A stretch of 64,000 bases of DNA from positions 1 through 64,000 of the forward strand of contig NZ_JAJERH010000011.1 in the NCBI RefSeq assembly GCF_016919725.2, written 5' to 3'. The position numbers and the translations under genes were made by a program. The notes under the pieces are model-generated. The model did not search any database. It was not told the DNA's origin and worked only from the letters and a program-made list of their open reading frames with translations. This DNA comes from Virgibacillus sp. AGTR (GTDB taxonomy: Bacteria; Bacillota; Bacilli; Bacillales; Amphibacillaceae). Below are positions 19,060 through 27,970 of this stretch, one piece after another. Position 1 is the first letter of the stretch, and each line of letters starts with the position of its first letter.

Positions 19060-19356
19060 TTGAATATACAAATTAGTAAAGAAGCTGCAAAATGGTATAA
19101 AAAAGAGTTAGATATAGACGAAGATACTTCCTATGTTCGATTTTTTGTAAGATATGGTGGCATTGGAGGAAATGTGCCCGGCTTTTCATTAGGTGTAAGC
19201 AATGAAAAGCCGGAAGATCTACATACCTCCATTGAGGTTGAAGGTGTCACCTTTTTTGTTGAAACAAAAGATGAATGGTATTTTGAAGATAAGGATCTTA
19301 AGATCAGCTACAGTAGAAAAAAACAGGAGCCCACTATGAAGTATATTACGAACTAA
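19060..19356 (+). CDS. yneR: HesB/IscA-like small protein YneR
   Basis: A 98-residue protein of the HesB-like/YneR family (ISKEAAKWYKKELDI, then VRFFVRYGGIGGNVPGFSLGV). The cysteines of true A-type iron-sulfur carriers are missing, as is usual for YneR. The start is placed at TTG 19060 behind AAAGGAG, giving a length close to B. subtilis YneR; an ATG at 19024 would overlap yidD and lacks support. Confidence 0.82.
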   Translation: MNIQISKEAAKWYKKELDIDEDTSYVRFFVRYGGIGGNVPGFSLGVSNEKPEDLHTSIEVEGVTFFVETKDEWYFEDKDLKISYSRKKQEPTMKYITN

Positions 19357-19370
19357 ACATAGCGGTTATT

Positions 19371-19407
19371 AGCAAAAGGGAACTCTCTAGGAAGTTTCCC
19401 TTTTGCT
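19371..19407 (+). terminator. Terminator after yneR
   Basis: Stem AGCAAAAGGGAAC-type arms (19371-19384 with 19393-19407), ending in TTTTGCTTG. It closes the plsY-side + strand genes. Confidence 0.75.
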
Positions 19408-19445
19408 TGTTTATCTATACAAGTAAGGATGGAATTATTTCTATG

Positions 19446-19745
19446 TTATAATCGAAATCTTTCTATTTGTTCCCATTGCTCCTCTTTACGTAATATTTCA
19501 CTTTGCTTTTCACCAAATAAGTCAAAATGGGGGTAATTTAATTTACGATCAATCCATTGAGGCATTAGACCATATGGTTCACCCCAAGAAATCAACTGAT
19601 CTACATTTTTGCAGCCCACCTTTGTAACTGTAGTACATCCTGGAAAACGATTATCTATCCAATAATGAGTTAGGAATGCTATTTTTCCAGCGTTAATCTC
19701 ATTTTTCCACCTCAATATTTCCTTACGATCTATTCCAAAAGCCAT
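19446..19745 (-). CDS. yneQ: Conserved hypothetical protein YneQ
   Basis: 99 residues, the length of B. subtilis YneQ and in the same position between yneR and yneP. It is rich in Trp and charged residues (RKEILRWKNEINAGKIAFLTHYWIDNRFPG). No function is known. It starts 2 bases after yneP ends and is therefore co-translated. Confidence 0.82.
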   Translation of the reverse strand: MAFGIDRKEILRWKNEINAGKIAFLTHYWIDNRFPGCTTVTKVGCKNVDQLISWGEPYGLMPQWIDRKLNYPHFDLFGEKQSEILRKEEQWEQIERFRL

Positions 19746-19747
19746 GA

Positions 19748-20170
19748 TTATTCCTCATTTAATTGTTTTGTATAAGCTTCATGCCAATCAGGAAAAGCTT
19801 TTCTTAAGGATAATGGTCTAAACGTATCTTTTTTCACTATAACATGCTCTGTTGTTCCGCTTACAGCTACTTCTTCTTTATGATTTAAAATCTGATAGCC
19901 ATATACCGTTCGAATACCATCGTATGTTTCTAGCCATGTCTTCACAAATGCATCCTCACCATAACGAATTGGCTTTTTAAACTGAATCGTTGCGTTTGTA
20001 ACGGGAGACACGATTTGATGCTCTTCCATATCTGTATAATGAAAACCAAGAGATTCGATAAATTTTGTTCTTCCAATCTCAAACCATACAAGATAATTAG
20101 CATGGTAAACAACACCCATCTGATCTGTTTCTTGATATCTGACTGCAATTGGTGTCCTGACTGATTGCAC
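19748..20170 (-). CDS. yneP: Acyl-CoA thioesterase, hot-dog fold, YneP
   Basis: A 140-residue 4HBT/YbgC-type thioesterase. The catalytic Asp lies in YQETDQMGVVYHANYLVW near residue 16, and the strand-helix pattern continues with EIGRTKFIESLGF. It hydrolyses acyl-CoA (substrate unknown). It forms a pair with yneQ as in B. subtilis. Confidence 0.9.
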   Translation of the reverse strand: MQSVRTPIAVRYQETDQMGVVYHANYLVWFEIGRTKFIESLGFHYTDMEEHQIVSPVTNATIQFKKPIRYGEDAFVKTWLETYDGIRTVYGYQILNHKEEVAVSGTTEHVIVKKDTFRPLSLRKAFPDWHEAYTKQLNEE

Positions 20171-20251
20171 TGATTATTCCTCCCAGCTTCTTTTTCTCTC
20201 AACATATAGCTTAACATATTTCTTCTAAATATTAAGTGACAGCGACTTAAA

Positions 20252-20285
20252 ATCCCCCGATTCACTTTAACCTAGTATCGGGGGA
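20252..20285 (-). terminator. Terminator of tlp
   Basis: Arms TCCCCCGAT/ATCGGGGGGA, followed on the minus strand by TTTTAAG. It lies 7 bases after the tlp stop. Confidence 0.75.
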
Positions 20286-20291
20286 ATTCAC

Positions 20292-20525
20292 TTAATTCAA
20301 CTCATTATGCTCATGTTCGTCCTTTATCTCTTTTCGCATACCTTCAATGGCTTGCTCTCTTCTTTTATTTTTTGCTTTTATAGCTTCTTTCTCTTCACCG
20401 GAAGAAAATTGCATCGTTTCATGTGCTTGTTCCATATTTTCAATTGTATCCTGAACCATATCCTGTAACTTTTCTACATTATCACTACGATCATCTGGCT
20501 TTGGCTGGTATTTATCTGTCGTCAT
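20292..20525 (-). CDS. tlp: Small acid-soluble spore protein, thioredoxin-like Tlp
   Basis: 77 residues starting MTTDKYQPKPDDRSDNVEKL, the Tlp family signature, followed by a charged helical region (MVQDTIENMEQAHETMQ, KIKAKNKRREQAIEGMRKEI-like). It is found in the forespore in B. subtilis. The start at ATG 20525 sits behind AAAGGAGGG; an upstream start at 20555 would overlap that site. Confidence 0.92.
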   Translation of the reverse strand: MTTDKYQPKPDDRSDNVEKLQDMVQDTIENMEQAHETMQFSSGEEKEAIKAKNKRREQAIEGMRKEIKDEHEHNELN

Positions 20526-20599
20526 GAATAAATCCCTCCTTTCTTTTGTCTGCACCTATTATTTCTTGTGAATGCATCTATATACTAGAAAATTTATCC

Positions 20600-20628
20600 A
20601 AAAAAACACTTCCCACGAATGGAAAGTG
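20600..20628 (-). terminator. Terminator of the trx-fbpB unit
   Basis: Stem CACTTCC/GGAAAGTG (one bulge) followed on the minus strand by seven T. Confidence 0.65.
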
Positions 20629-20646
20629 ATTAAACTTCTATCTATT

Positions 20647-20787
20647 TTATTGAACTTCTTTTTGAATAGGTTTTCTTTTTAATTCCAATTGCTTTTCGAT
20701 CTTGTCCATGAGTGATCTGTCTTTTAATATTTGCTGACGATTTTCACTCACTAATTCATCAAACGTACGTTTTTTCTTTAAAGAAAT
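20647..20787 (-). CDS. fbpB: Small basic FbpB-like protein with probable ATT start
   Basis: A 46-residue frame reads (M)SLKKKRTFDELVSENRQQIL and KDRSLMDKIEKQLELKRKPI before a TAA stop. The basic start and the FDELVSENRQQILKD motif match the Fur-regulated basic protein B family. AAGGAG precedes an ATT codon by 9 bases; the frame has a TGA just upstream and no ATG, GTG or TTG. So translation probably starts at ATT, as known for infC. In B. subtilis Fbp proteins assist the sRNA FsrA in repressing iron-rich enzymes such as aconitase, whose gene lies close by. Function here is inferred. Confidence 0.7.
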   Translation of the reverse strand: MSLKKKRTFDELVSENRQQILKDRSLMDKIEKQLELKRKPIQKEVQ

Positions 20788-20841
20788 GGTAATTCACTCC
20801 TTTTTAGAAGAAGCTTTACCAGTTTAGCTTAAATATATACC

Positions 20842-21435
20842 TTAATTAGCAGAATTAATAGTATCTTTCATAAATTCATATGTCATTGGTCCGGGCTTCA
20901 CTTGATGGATTTTTCCTTTTGTATCAATAAAATAAGTTGTTGGAACACTAAATACTTGGTACATATTACGTGCCTTCGATTTTCGATCCAATGGTATAGG
21001 ATATGTATAGTCATACTTATTAATATATTTGTGAACATCCTTTTCCTTTTTTTCTGAGTCAGTTAAATTAACGGCTACAACCTCTACATTCTCTTTATGT
21101 TCATTATAGAAGTCTTGCATTGCTGGCATTTCTTTACGACAAGGTGGGCACCATGTTGCCCAGAAATTAAGAATAACCTTTTTACCTCGTAAATCAGACA
21201 GTTTTAGTGTATCTCCACTAAGTGTCTCAAGTTGAAAATCAGGTGCAGTATCACCAGGTTGAAGTACTTTGTCCTTTTCTACTGAAGAAATAGCACCACC
21301 TTCAGCATCTGTATCACCGCTTACATTATATTCATTATCTTCTTTTGAAACTTCGTTTCGTTGTTGAACATAGTTAAAAAGTACAATTCCAGCTAGCACG
21401 ATGATCACAGTAATTCCAACTATTTTTTTTAACAT
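20842..21435 (-). CDS. yneN: Membrane-anchored thioredoxin-like protein, YneN/ResA type
   Basis: 197 residues. An N-terminal membrane anchor (KKIVGITVIIVLAGIVLFNY) is followed by an acidic linker and a TlpA/ResA-like thioredoxin domain with the active site WATWCPPCR (Cys96 and Cys99). Such proteins reduce disulfides outside the membrane, for example in cytochrome c maturation or spore formation, with electrons from CcdA, encoded at 27971. The ATG at 21435 follows AAGGAG by 8 bases, so I prefer it to an upstream start at 21459. Confidence 0.88.
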   Translation of the reverse strand: MLKKIVGITVIIVLAGIVLFNYVQQRNEVSKEDNEYNVSGDTDAEGGAISSVEKDKVLQPGDTAPDFQLETLSGDTLKLSDLRGKKVILNFWATWCPPCRKEMPAMQDFYNEHKENVEVVAVNLTDSEKKEKDVHKYINKYDYTYPIPLDRKSKARNMYQVFSVPTTYFIDTKGKIHQVKPGPMTYEFMKDTINSAN

Positions 21436-21586
21436 ACACGATGTCTCCTTGCTAATCATTATAAATGCGATTTTCTATTCTATTTTCCTATCCTTATTAA
21501 ATGGTATGTAAAATAATTGGGTTTGTAAAGCTACATACGTTATCGTTCGTAAAAAATTCACCATTATCTCTTCATAATATTATAGA

Positions 21587-21625
21587 AAAAAGCCTCTACA
21601 ATTATGATCGTTGTAGAGGCTTTTT
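21587..21625. terminator. Terminator of citB
   Basis: Strong stem AAAAGCCTCTACA/TGTAGAGGCTTTT flanked by A and T runs, so it could work in both directions. It lies 17 bases after the citB stop. Confidence 0.85.
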
Positions 21626-21641
21626 AAGATATAGGTGAAAA

Positions 21642-24353
21642 TTATACTTCTAACTTGTTACGTAATACCATCTGTAAGATGCCGCCATGACGATAGTAAT
21701 CAATCTCTACATCACTATCAAATCGTGCAACAGCTTTAAATTCTGTTTTCGTACCATCTTCACTTACCGCTGTTACATTTACTAAATCATGTGGTTTTAC
21801 ATCTTCATTAACTTCAATACTAAAGCTTTCTTTACCAGTTAAACCTAATGAATCTGCACTTTCTCCATTTTCAAATTGTAATGGTAGCACACCCATCATA
21901 ACTAGATTAGAACGATGAATTCGTTCGAAGCTTTCGGCAATTACGGTTTTAATTCCTAGTAAATTTGTTCCTTTAGCGGCCCAATCGCGAGAAGAACCCA
22001 TTCCATAGTCCTTACCGCCAATAACGATAAGACCAGTGCCATCTTGCTGATACTTCATTGCTGCATCATAGATAGGCATAACTTCTTCTGTTGGCCAATA
22101 CGTTGTAAAGCCGCCTTCTGTACCTGGAGCAAGTAAATTACGAATACGGATATTGGCAAATGTGCCACGCATCATAATTTCATGGTTTCCACGACGAGAT
22201 CCATAAGAGTTAAAGTTACGAGGTGAAACGCCTTTATCTTGTAGAAATTTACCTGCTGGCATATCTTTTGCAATAGCACCTGCAGGTGAGATATGGTCTG
22301 TAGTTACAGAATCACCAAATTTACCAATAGCACGTAAGTTATTCAGTGGCTTGACTGAGTCAGCCTCTTTCGCTAGACCTTCAAAGAATGGTGGATTTTG
22401 AATATATGTCGATTCACTATCCCATTCAAATAATGGTTCATCTGTCGTATCAATTTCATTCCAGCGTTCATTCGAACTAAACACATCTTCGTATTCTTTA
22501 CGGAAAATCTCAGGTTGAACAACTTTTTCTACCTGTAACTTGATTTCTTCCATGGATGGCCAAATATCATTCATGTATATTGGATTTCCATCTTTATCGG
22601 CCCCCAAAGCATCTTTCGTAAGATCAATGTCTACCGTACCTGCCAACGCGTAAGCTACTACTAAAGGTGGAGATGCAAGGTAGTTTGCTTTTACTAATGG
22701 ATGGATACGTCCCTCAAAGTTACGATTACCAGAAAGAACAGACGATACTGTAAGGTCATTATCAATAATCGCTTGCTCAATTTCTTCGCGTAATGGTCCA
22801 GAGTTACCAATACATGTTGTGCATCCATATCCTACTAGGTTAAAGCCAAGTTTGTCTAAATAAGGCATTAGTCCAGCATCCTCTAAATATCTGGTTACTA
22901 CTTTTGAACCTGGTGCTAATGAAGTTTTTACGTATTCAGGTACGAGGAGCCCTTTTTCTACTGCGTTTTTCGCCAATAGACCAGCACCTAACATTACGTA
23001 AGGATTGGACGTATTTGTACAAGAAGTGATTGCTGCGATAGCAAGTGCTCCTGTTTTCATAACGGATGATTTCCCATTTGGATGCTCGACAACTGCTTCT
23101 TTTTTGAATTCAGATTTATCAAGTCCAAAGCCTTGGTTTCCAGCGGGTGCTGTAATCGCCTTATTAAATTCTTTTTTCATATTTGATAGCGCGATTAAAT
23201 CTTGAGGACGTTTCGGTCCTGAAAGGTTAGGTTCTAGTTCTGATAAATTAATCTCAACAAGATCCGTGTACTCTGGATCTTTCTGATCTGCAGAATACCA
23301 TAGGTTATTTAGCTTACAGTATTTTTCTACAAGATCAATTTGCTCTTCGTCTCTACCAGTTAGACGTAAGTAGTTCAATGATTCCTCATCCACTGGGAAG
23401 AAACCACATGTTGCGCCATACTCTGGTGCCATATTAGAAATTGTAGCACGATCTGCTAATGGCATATCCTTTAAACCAGGGCCAAAATACTCAACAAATT
23501 TGCCGACTACGTTTTTCTCACGTAATACCTGTGTTACTTTCAATGCTAAGTCAGTAGCTGTTGTTCCATTCGGAAAACTTCCAGTGAACTTAACTCCAAT
23601 TACTTCAGGAGCAGGGAAATAAGAAGGTTGCCCAAGCATACCTGCTTCAGCTTCGATACCGCCAACACCCCAGCCAAGAACGCCTAATCCATTAATCATT
23701 GTCGTATGTGAATCCGTTCCCACAAGTGTGTCTGGGAATGCAACGTACTCACCATTTTCGTCTTCTAAGCCATGTACTACATTTGCGATATACTCTAGAT
23801 TCACCTGATGCACAATTCCTGTAGCCGGTGGTACAGCACGATAATTATCGAAAGCTTTTTGCGCCCAATTAAGAAATTCATAACGCTCTGCATTTCGTTC
23901 AAATTCTAAATCCATATTGGCTTTTAGCGCATTTGCTGTACCATATTGATCTACTTGTACGGAGTGGTCAATAACTAGATCTACTGGTACTTCTGGATTA
24001 ATTTTACTAGGTGTTCCACCCATATCTACCATTGCTTTGCGTAAAGAAGCAAGATCTACTACTGCTGGTACACCTGTGAAATCTTGTAAAATAACGCGCG
24101 AAGGCTTGAATGGAACATCTACACCCTTCCCTGCTTCTGTGCCCCATTTAGTTAGGCGTTCGACGTGCTCATCTTTGATTTGATGTCCATCATGTTGACG
24201 AACAAGTGATTCTAGGAGAACACGAACAGAAAATGGCAAGCGTGAAATTTCTCCTAATCCAGCTTCTTCTAAAGTTTTCAGTTGATAATAGTTGTAGGTT
24301 TTTCCATTGAGTTCAAATTGCTTTTTAGCATTAAATGAATTACTCTTCCCCAT
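21642..24353 (-). CDS. citB: Aconitate hydratase (aconitase A)
   Basis: A 903-residue aconitase of the AcnA/IRP type. The [4Fe-4S] cysteines are in SCTNTSNP (near residue 437) and [10 protein letters not shown] (near 503-506). The N-terminal [23 protein letters not shown] and the C-terminal swivel domain with [17 protein letters not shown] are typical. It interconverts citrate and isocitrate in the TCA cycle; family members can also bind RNA when iron is short. The start ATG at 24353 follows AAAGGGG; 11 upstream in-frame codons are not needed. Confidence 0.96.
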   Translation of the reverse strand: MGKSNSFNAKKQFELNGKTYNYYQLKTLEEAGLGEISRLPFSVRVLLESLVRQHDGHQIKDEHVERLTKWGTEAGKGVDVPFKPSRVILQDFTGVPAVVDLASLRKAMVDMGGTPSKINPEVPVDLVIDHSVQVDQYGTANALKANMDLEFERNAERYEFLNWAQKAFDNYRAVPPATGIVHQVNLEYIANVVHGLEDENGEYVAFPDTLVGTDSHTTMINGLGVLGWGVGGIEAEAGMLGQPSYFPAPEVIGVKFTGSFPNGTTATDLALKVTQVLREKNVVGKFVEYFGPGLKDMPLADRATISNMAPEYGATCGFFPVDEESLNYLRLTGRDEEQIDLVEKYCKLNNLWYSADQKDPEYTDLVEINLSELEPNLSGPKRPQDLIALSNMKKEFNKAITAPAGNQGFGLDKSEFKKEAVVEHPNGKSSVMKTGALAIAAITSCTNTSNPYVMLGAGLLAKNAVEKGLLVPEYVKTSLAPGSKVVTRYLEDAGLMPYLDKLGFNLVGYGCTTCIGNSGPLREEIEQAIIDNDLTVSSVLSGNRNFEGRIHPLVKANYLASPPLVVAYALAGTVDIDLTKDALGADKDGNPIYMNDIWPSMEEIKLQVEKVVQPEIFRKEYEDVFSSNERWNEIDTTDEPLFEWDSESTYIQNPPFFEGLAKEADSVKPLNNLRAIGKFGDSVTTDHISPAGAIAKDMPAGKFLQDKGVSPRNFNSYGSRRGNHEIMMRGTFANIRIRNLLAPGTEGGFTTYWPTEEVMPIYDAAMKYQQDGTGLIVIGGKDYGMGSSRDWAAKGTNLLGIKTVIAESFERIHRSNLVMMGVLPLQFENGESADSLGLTGKESFSIEVNEDVKPHDLVNVTAVSEDGTKTEFKAVARFDSDVEIDYYRHGGILQMVLRNKLEV

Positions 24354-24452
24354 GTTTGTACCCCTTTCATCATGCATGTCATACAAATTACAACGTACGA
24401 CATCTTTTTCACTTTCATTAACAATATAATATAAACCTTACCCACTTACTCT

Positions 24453-24540
24453 ATATTAAAGGAAAATGTGACATAAAACAAACCATTGAAACAACACTTT
24501 ATATAGTAAAAATTTATGTGAAGTGATAATTTTTTCTTAT
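24453..24540 (-). promoter_or_regulatory. citB promoter with CcpC-like boxes
   Basis: On the minus strand TTGTTT (24476-24481), a 17-base spacer and TAATAT (24453-24458) form a sigma-A promoter. A perfect ATAA-N7-TTAT dyad lies at 24526-24540, a near copy ATAG-N7-TTAT at 24503-24517 (centre about -64), and a half-site at 24473-24476 (about -28). B. subtilis citB has a CcpC dyad near -66 and a half-dyad near -27, so the layout agrees. AT-rich DNA gives chance matches. Confidence 0.5.
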
Positions 24541-24704
24541 ATAAAAATCAAGATACATCAACTACTAGTTATAAATTATAATGTAATAATGCAATTCAGT
24601 TTTATTTGTCACCAAGGCTCACCAAACTTCGCACTAATTTGTATAGTACGTATTCTTCAAAGAAAATCACTATCTGTTATTTGAACATTAAAAAACGATC
24701 GGGA

Positions 24705-25829
24705 TTATTTATTGGATAATGGAAAAATAATGCGGAAAGTACTCCCCACTTGTTCTTTAGCTTCAATTTCTAAGAAAGCTTGATGCCTTTCGAGAATTTG
24801 TTTCGTTATCATAATACCTAGACCAGTCCCGCTTTGCTTTGTTGTAAAAAATGGTTCTCCGAGCTTATGTATGATTTCATCTGGAATACCTGGTCCTTCG
24901 TCAATTATACTGATTTCCACATGGGTATCACTAGATGTAGATGTTAAATAAATTTTACCACTCTCTTCCATTGCTTCAATTGCATTTTTCACCAAATTGA
25001 TTAGTACTTGTTTAATTTGCGAGCGATCGCAAAATACGCTTTCATGCCTGGATACGGAATATTCAATATGAATATTTTTCATCTTTGCTTGAGGTTGTAG
25101 TAATACGACGACATCATGAACCATATCTAAGATGGATTCCATTTTCTTATTATCTGTCAGTGGTTTCGAGATAAAAAGTAACTCAGAAGTAATTGTCTCC
25201 ATTTTTTCAATTTCATCAATCATGATATTATAATATTCTTCTTTTCTGTTTACACCTGCTTGAAGCAACTGCAAAAATCCCTTTAACGATGTTAGCGGAT
25301 TTCTGATTTCATGCGCAATTCCAGCTGCTAGTTGTCCAGCAACTGACATTTTTTCTGAACGTATCATCATTTCTTCCGCTTCTTTTTTATCTCGTATATC
25401 AGCAATAGTAGATAAATAGAAAATTTCATCTTTCTGTGGATCTTGTAATTTTACTACAGAACATTCTGACCAAATATACTTGCCATCACTGTTTAGTATA
25501 TTCATGGTATAAAGTTGGTTTTGTGAAAATCTTTGCTCAAAATTGTCTTTAATATAACTTGCGTCATCAGCAGAAATCAACTCATGCCAAAACTTTCCCG
25601 CTAATTCAGACGGGTGAAATCCTAGTAAATGCTCTGTTGACTTAGAACTAAATATGACTTTTCCTTCTTCATCTAAGACAGTTATGATATCATGACAATT
25701 GTTTTCTACCCATGCAAGCATAAATGAAGGCAGTGAGGATAATTGTGGGTAGCGCAATTGCACCGGCTTTGTTTCGGCAATGTGGATAGCTTCCTCATTA
25801 TTTTGGGTTCCGTGATCATACCCCATCAT
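24705..25829 (-). CDS. PAS-domain sensor histidine kinase, sporulation-kinase type
   Basis: A 374-residue kinase without membrane segments. A PAS domain covers about 42-145 (VLDEEGKVIFSSKSTEHLLG). The dimerisation/phosphoacceptor helix AHEIRNPLTSLKGFLQLL has His173 and is close to that of the KinA-KinE kinases feeding the Spo0 phosphorelay. The ATPase domain has QVLINLVKNAIEAME (N box), IIDEGPGIPDE (G1) and GTGLGIMITKQI (G2). The start at ATG 25829 sits behind AAGGGGGA. No partner response regulator adjoins it, as usual for phosphorelay kinases. The signal is unknown. Confidence 0.85.
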   Translation of the reverse strand: MMGYDHGTQNNEEAIHIAETKPVQLRYPQLSSLPSFMLAWVENNCHDIITVLDEEGKVIFSSKSTEHLLGFHPSELAGKFWHELISADDASYIKDNFEQRFSQNQLYTMNILNSDGKYIWSECSVVKLQDPQKDEIFYLSTIADIRDKKEAEEMMIRSEKMSVAGQLAAGIAHEIRNPLTSLKGFLQLLQAGVNRKEEYYNIMIDEIEKMETITSELLFISKPLTDNKKMESILDMVHDVVVLLQPQAKMKNIHIEYSVSRHESVFCDRSQIKQVLINLVKNAIEAMEESGKIYLTSTSSDTHVEISIIDEGPGIPDEIIHKLGEPFFTTKQSGTGLGIMITKQILERHQAFLEIEAKEQVGSTFRIIFPLSNK

Positions 25830-26081
25830 TTTTCCCCCTTTTTTCGCAAATTTCAACAATTCCTTTCTTCTACAATTTATATTTATGATCTATTCTCTGA
25901 TAGTATGACGCTTGTTTGTAAATCTGTTTCAGCTTATAATATAGTTGACTATGTATTTTCAAAAAAACATCCAATTATTGTTAATCTTACTATAAGTGAT
26001 GGAAAAAATAAATTAAATAGTTAAAAATTTTGTCACATTCCTGCGAATTTTTGGTAAAAAAGAGGAGAATAAGGTGAAAAT

Positions 26082-26555
26082 ATGTCGGTTATTGTTGATT
26101 ATTTAATAATCATTTGGGGATTCATTATGATTGGATTAATGGCCATTGGTGGTTTTTTTATGTTTCGTAAATTCCTCAAGCGGTTACCAAAAGAAGATGG
26201 CAAATCAATCATGGACTGGGAAGAATATTATGTTAATAAAACAAAAAATATGTGGAAAGAGGAAGAGAAGGAGCTACTTGATGAATTGGTTTCGCCAGTT
26301 CCTGAATTATTTAGAGATGTTGCAAAGCATAAGATCGCGAGCAAAGTAGGAGAAGTCGCTCTTATGAAAGATAAGACTACCATTACGCAGGATGTTTTAA
26401 TAGAAGGCTACATTATTGCAACTCCGAAACGTGACCATAAGTTTTTGCGTAAAAAGTTAGCTCAAAAGAATATCGATACAAAGCCCTATGAAGAATTTTT
26501 TCAACTATCTCAAGATGACTATGAGCAAGATTGGAAACGGAAACACCAAAAATAA
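26082..26555 (+). CDS. yneK: DUF2621 membrane protein YneK
   Basis: 157 residues. One or two N-terminal membrane segments (VDYLIIIWGFIMIGLMAIGG) are followed by a cytosolic helical domain with MDWEEYYVNKTKNMWKEEE. Position and length match B. subtilis YneK. Function unknown. Confidence 0.82.
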   Translation: MSVIVDYLIIIWGFIMIGLMAIGGFFMFRKFLKRLPKEDGKSIMDWEEYYVNKTKNMWKEEEKELLDELVSPVPELFRDVAKHKIASKVGEVALMKDKTTITQDVLIEGYIIATPKRDHKFLRKKLAQKNIDTKPYEEFFQLSQDDYEQDWKRKHQK

Positions 26556-26588
26556 AAGCGTCAGACTGCTTGGTCTGACGCTTTTATG
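26553..26588. terminator. Bidirectional terminator between yneK and ccdC
   Basis: Perfect stem AAAAGCGTCAGAC/GTCTGACGCTTTT serving the convergent genes yneK (+) and ccdC (-). It overlaps the end of ccdC. Confidence 0.85.
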
Positions 26589-27063
26589 TATTCATTTTCA
26601 TGTTCAACTGTTTCTCTAGCTGTAAGTACTTGTACAGCATCGATAATCGCCATGTAACAATCATGCCGAAGGCTAACAGAAAGAACATCCCGCTTGTTTC
26701 TCCAACAGATATCTGACTTCCTATCGCTAGCTTTATAATAATCCGAAAGATAAGTAAACCAAATAATATAAATACAAATGATTTCGACGGAACCAAGTAT
26801 ATATCCTGGTTACGAATTTCGAATTTCGATGTCTTTATCAAAAATATGGAGCAAAAAATTCCAACTCCTACAGCTTCAAGTACTTGATACCAGCTAATAT
26901 GAAACATTGGAAATAGAAACATAAGTGCTCCTGTACTCATAAAAAATGGCGGTAGGATAATTTTCTTTACGGAAGCTGGTTTCTTTGATGCCTTTAACCG
27001 AATGAAAATCATTGTTATCGCCATGAATGCTGCAACTAACGTACTTGCTATGAACCAAAACAT
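26584..27063 (-). CDS. ccdC: CcdC-family membrane protein
   Basis: 159 residues with about five hydrophobic segments. The family pattern KKIILPPFFMSTGALMFLFP and the C-terminal TWRLSMLYKY are visible. In B. subtilis ccdC (yneJ) lies next to ccdA but is not essential for cytochrome c synthesis. It follows yneI by 30 bases. Confidence 0.88.
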   Translation of the reverse strand: MFWFIASTLVAAFMAITMIFIRLKASKKPASVKKIILPPFFMSTGALMFLFPMFHISWYQVLEAVGVGIFCSIFLIKTSKFEIRNQDIYLVPSKSFVFILFGLLIFRIIIKLAIGSQISVGETSGMFFLLAFGMIVTWRLSMLYKYLQLEKQLNMKMNT

Positions 27064-27093
27064 TATGTAGTCACACTCTCTCTTATCGTCTAA

Positions 27094-27465
27094 TTACTCA
27101 TTCTTTAGGTTCAACACTCTATTTACAGTGTCTAACACACGATCTTCATCAAATGGTTTTATGATAAAATCTTTGGCACCTGATTCAATCGCTTCAACCA
27201 CTACCTTTTGCTGACCCATTGCTGAGCATACGATAATCATTGCATTTTTATTTATTCTACAAATTTCCTTAATTGCATCAATGCCGTTCATCACAGGCAT
27301 TGTGATGTCCATTGTAACTAGATCAGGCTGCAATTCTTGATACAGCTTAATTGCCTCCTCGCCATTCTCAGCTTCCCCGACAACTTCATGCTGTTCACTT
27401 GTCAAAATGGTGGAAAGGGTTACGCGCATAAATTTAGCATCATCGACCACAAGTATTTTGGCCAT
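27094..27465 (-). CDS. yneI: CheY-like single-domain response regulator YneI
   Basis: A 123-residue receiver domain alone. Phosphoacceptor Asp53 (DLVTMDITMPVMNG), acidic pocket Asp8/Asp9 (VVDDAK), Ser81 and Lys103 (IIKPFDED) are all present. In B. subtilis this ccdB-position gene has no proven role. It lacks any output domain, so it must act through protein contact. Confidence 0.88.
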   Translation of the reverse strand: MAKILVVDDAKFMRVTLSTILTSEQHEVVGEAENGEEAIKLYQELQPDLVTMDITMPVMNGIDAIKEICRINKNAMIIVCSAMGQQKVVVEAIESGAKDFIIKPFDEDRVLDTVNRVLNLKNE

Positions 27466-27479
27466 AGCTTTTCCCCCTT

Positions 27480-27908
27480 TTAATCTTGGTCATTGGCAAT
27501 TGTTAATATAATTGTCATCATTACACCAACAACTGTCAAGTAAACACCTATATCAAAGATCATTGCAGTTGCAAGTTCTATCTTCCCAAAGATCGGAAAC
27601 GTATAATAATCATAGGTCTGTGATAAGAAAGGAGCTTTAAAAAGGAATGATCCAACTCCAGTACCTACAGCGATTGCAAGACCTATTGGAATTAACTTTG
27701 TAAAATCGATTGGCAACACTTTTTTTACAACATCTGCTCCATAAGACATATTCATTAATAAAATAGCGCCAGATGTCATGAGTCCACCAACGAATCCTCC
27801 ACCTGGAGAATTATGTCCGGCTAATAATAAATAGACAGCGAAGCCTAAAAGAATAAAGGCAATCAATGATGAGGTAGTGCGTAATATAAGATCATTTGGT
27901 TTGTACAT
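27480..27908 (-). CDS. mrpB: Na+/H+ antiporter subunit MrpB (orphan)
   Basis: 142 residues, the size of MrpB. It has the MnhB signature LRTTSSLIAFILLGFAVYLL, the loop GHNSPGGGFVGGLMTSGAIL and a C-terminal IFDIGVYLTVVGVMMTI, with four predicted membrane segments. MrpB normally works inside the MrpA-G complex; no other mrp gene is within view. It is inserted between ccdA and yneI, where B. subtilis has no such gene. It may be a solitary paralogue. Confidence 0.85.
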   Translation of the reverse strand: MYKPNDLILRTTSSLIAFILLGFAVYLLLAGHNSPGGGFVGGLMTSGAILLMNMSYGADVVKKVLPIDFTKLIPIGLAIAVGTGVGSFLFKAPFLSQTYDYYTFPIFGKIELATAMIFDIGVYLTVVGVMMTIILTIANDQD

Positions 27909-27970
27909 GGTTATTGCCCCTTTATAGCATATATACTACTTATTTTAATATAAAACATATAGAAAATCCA

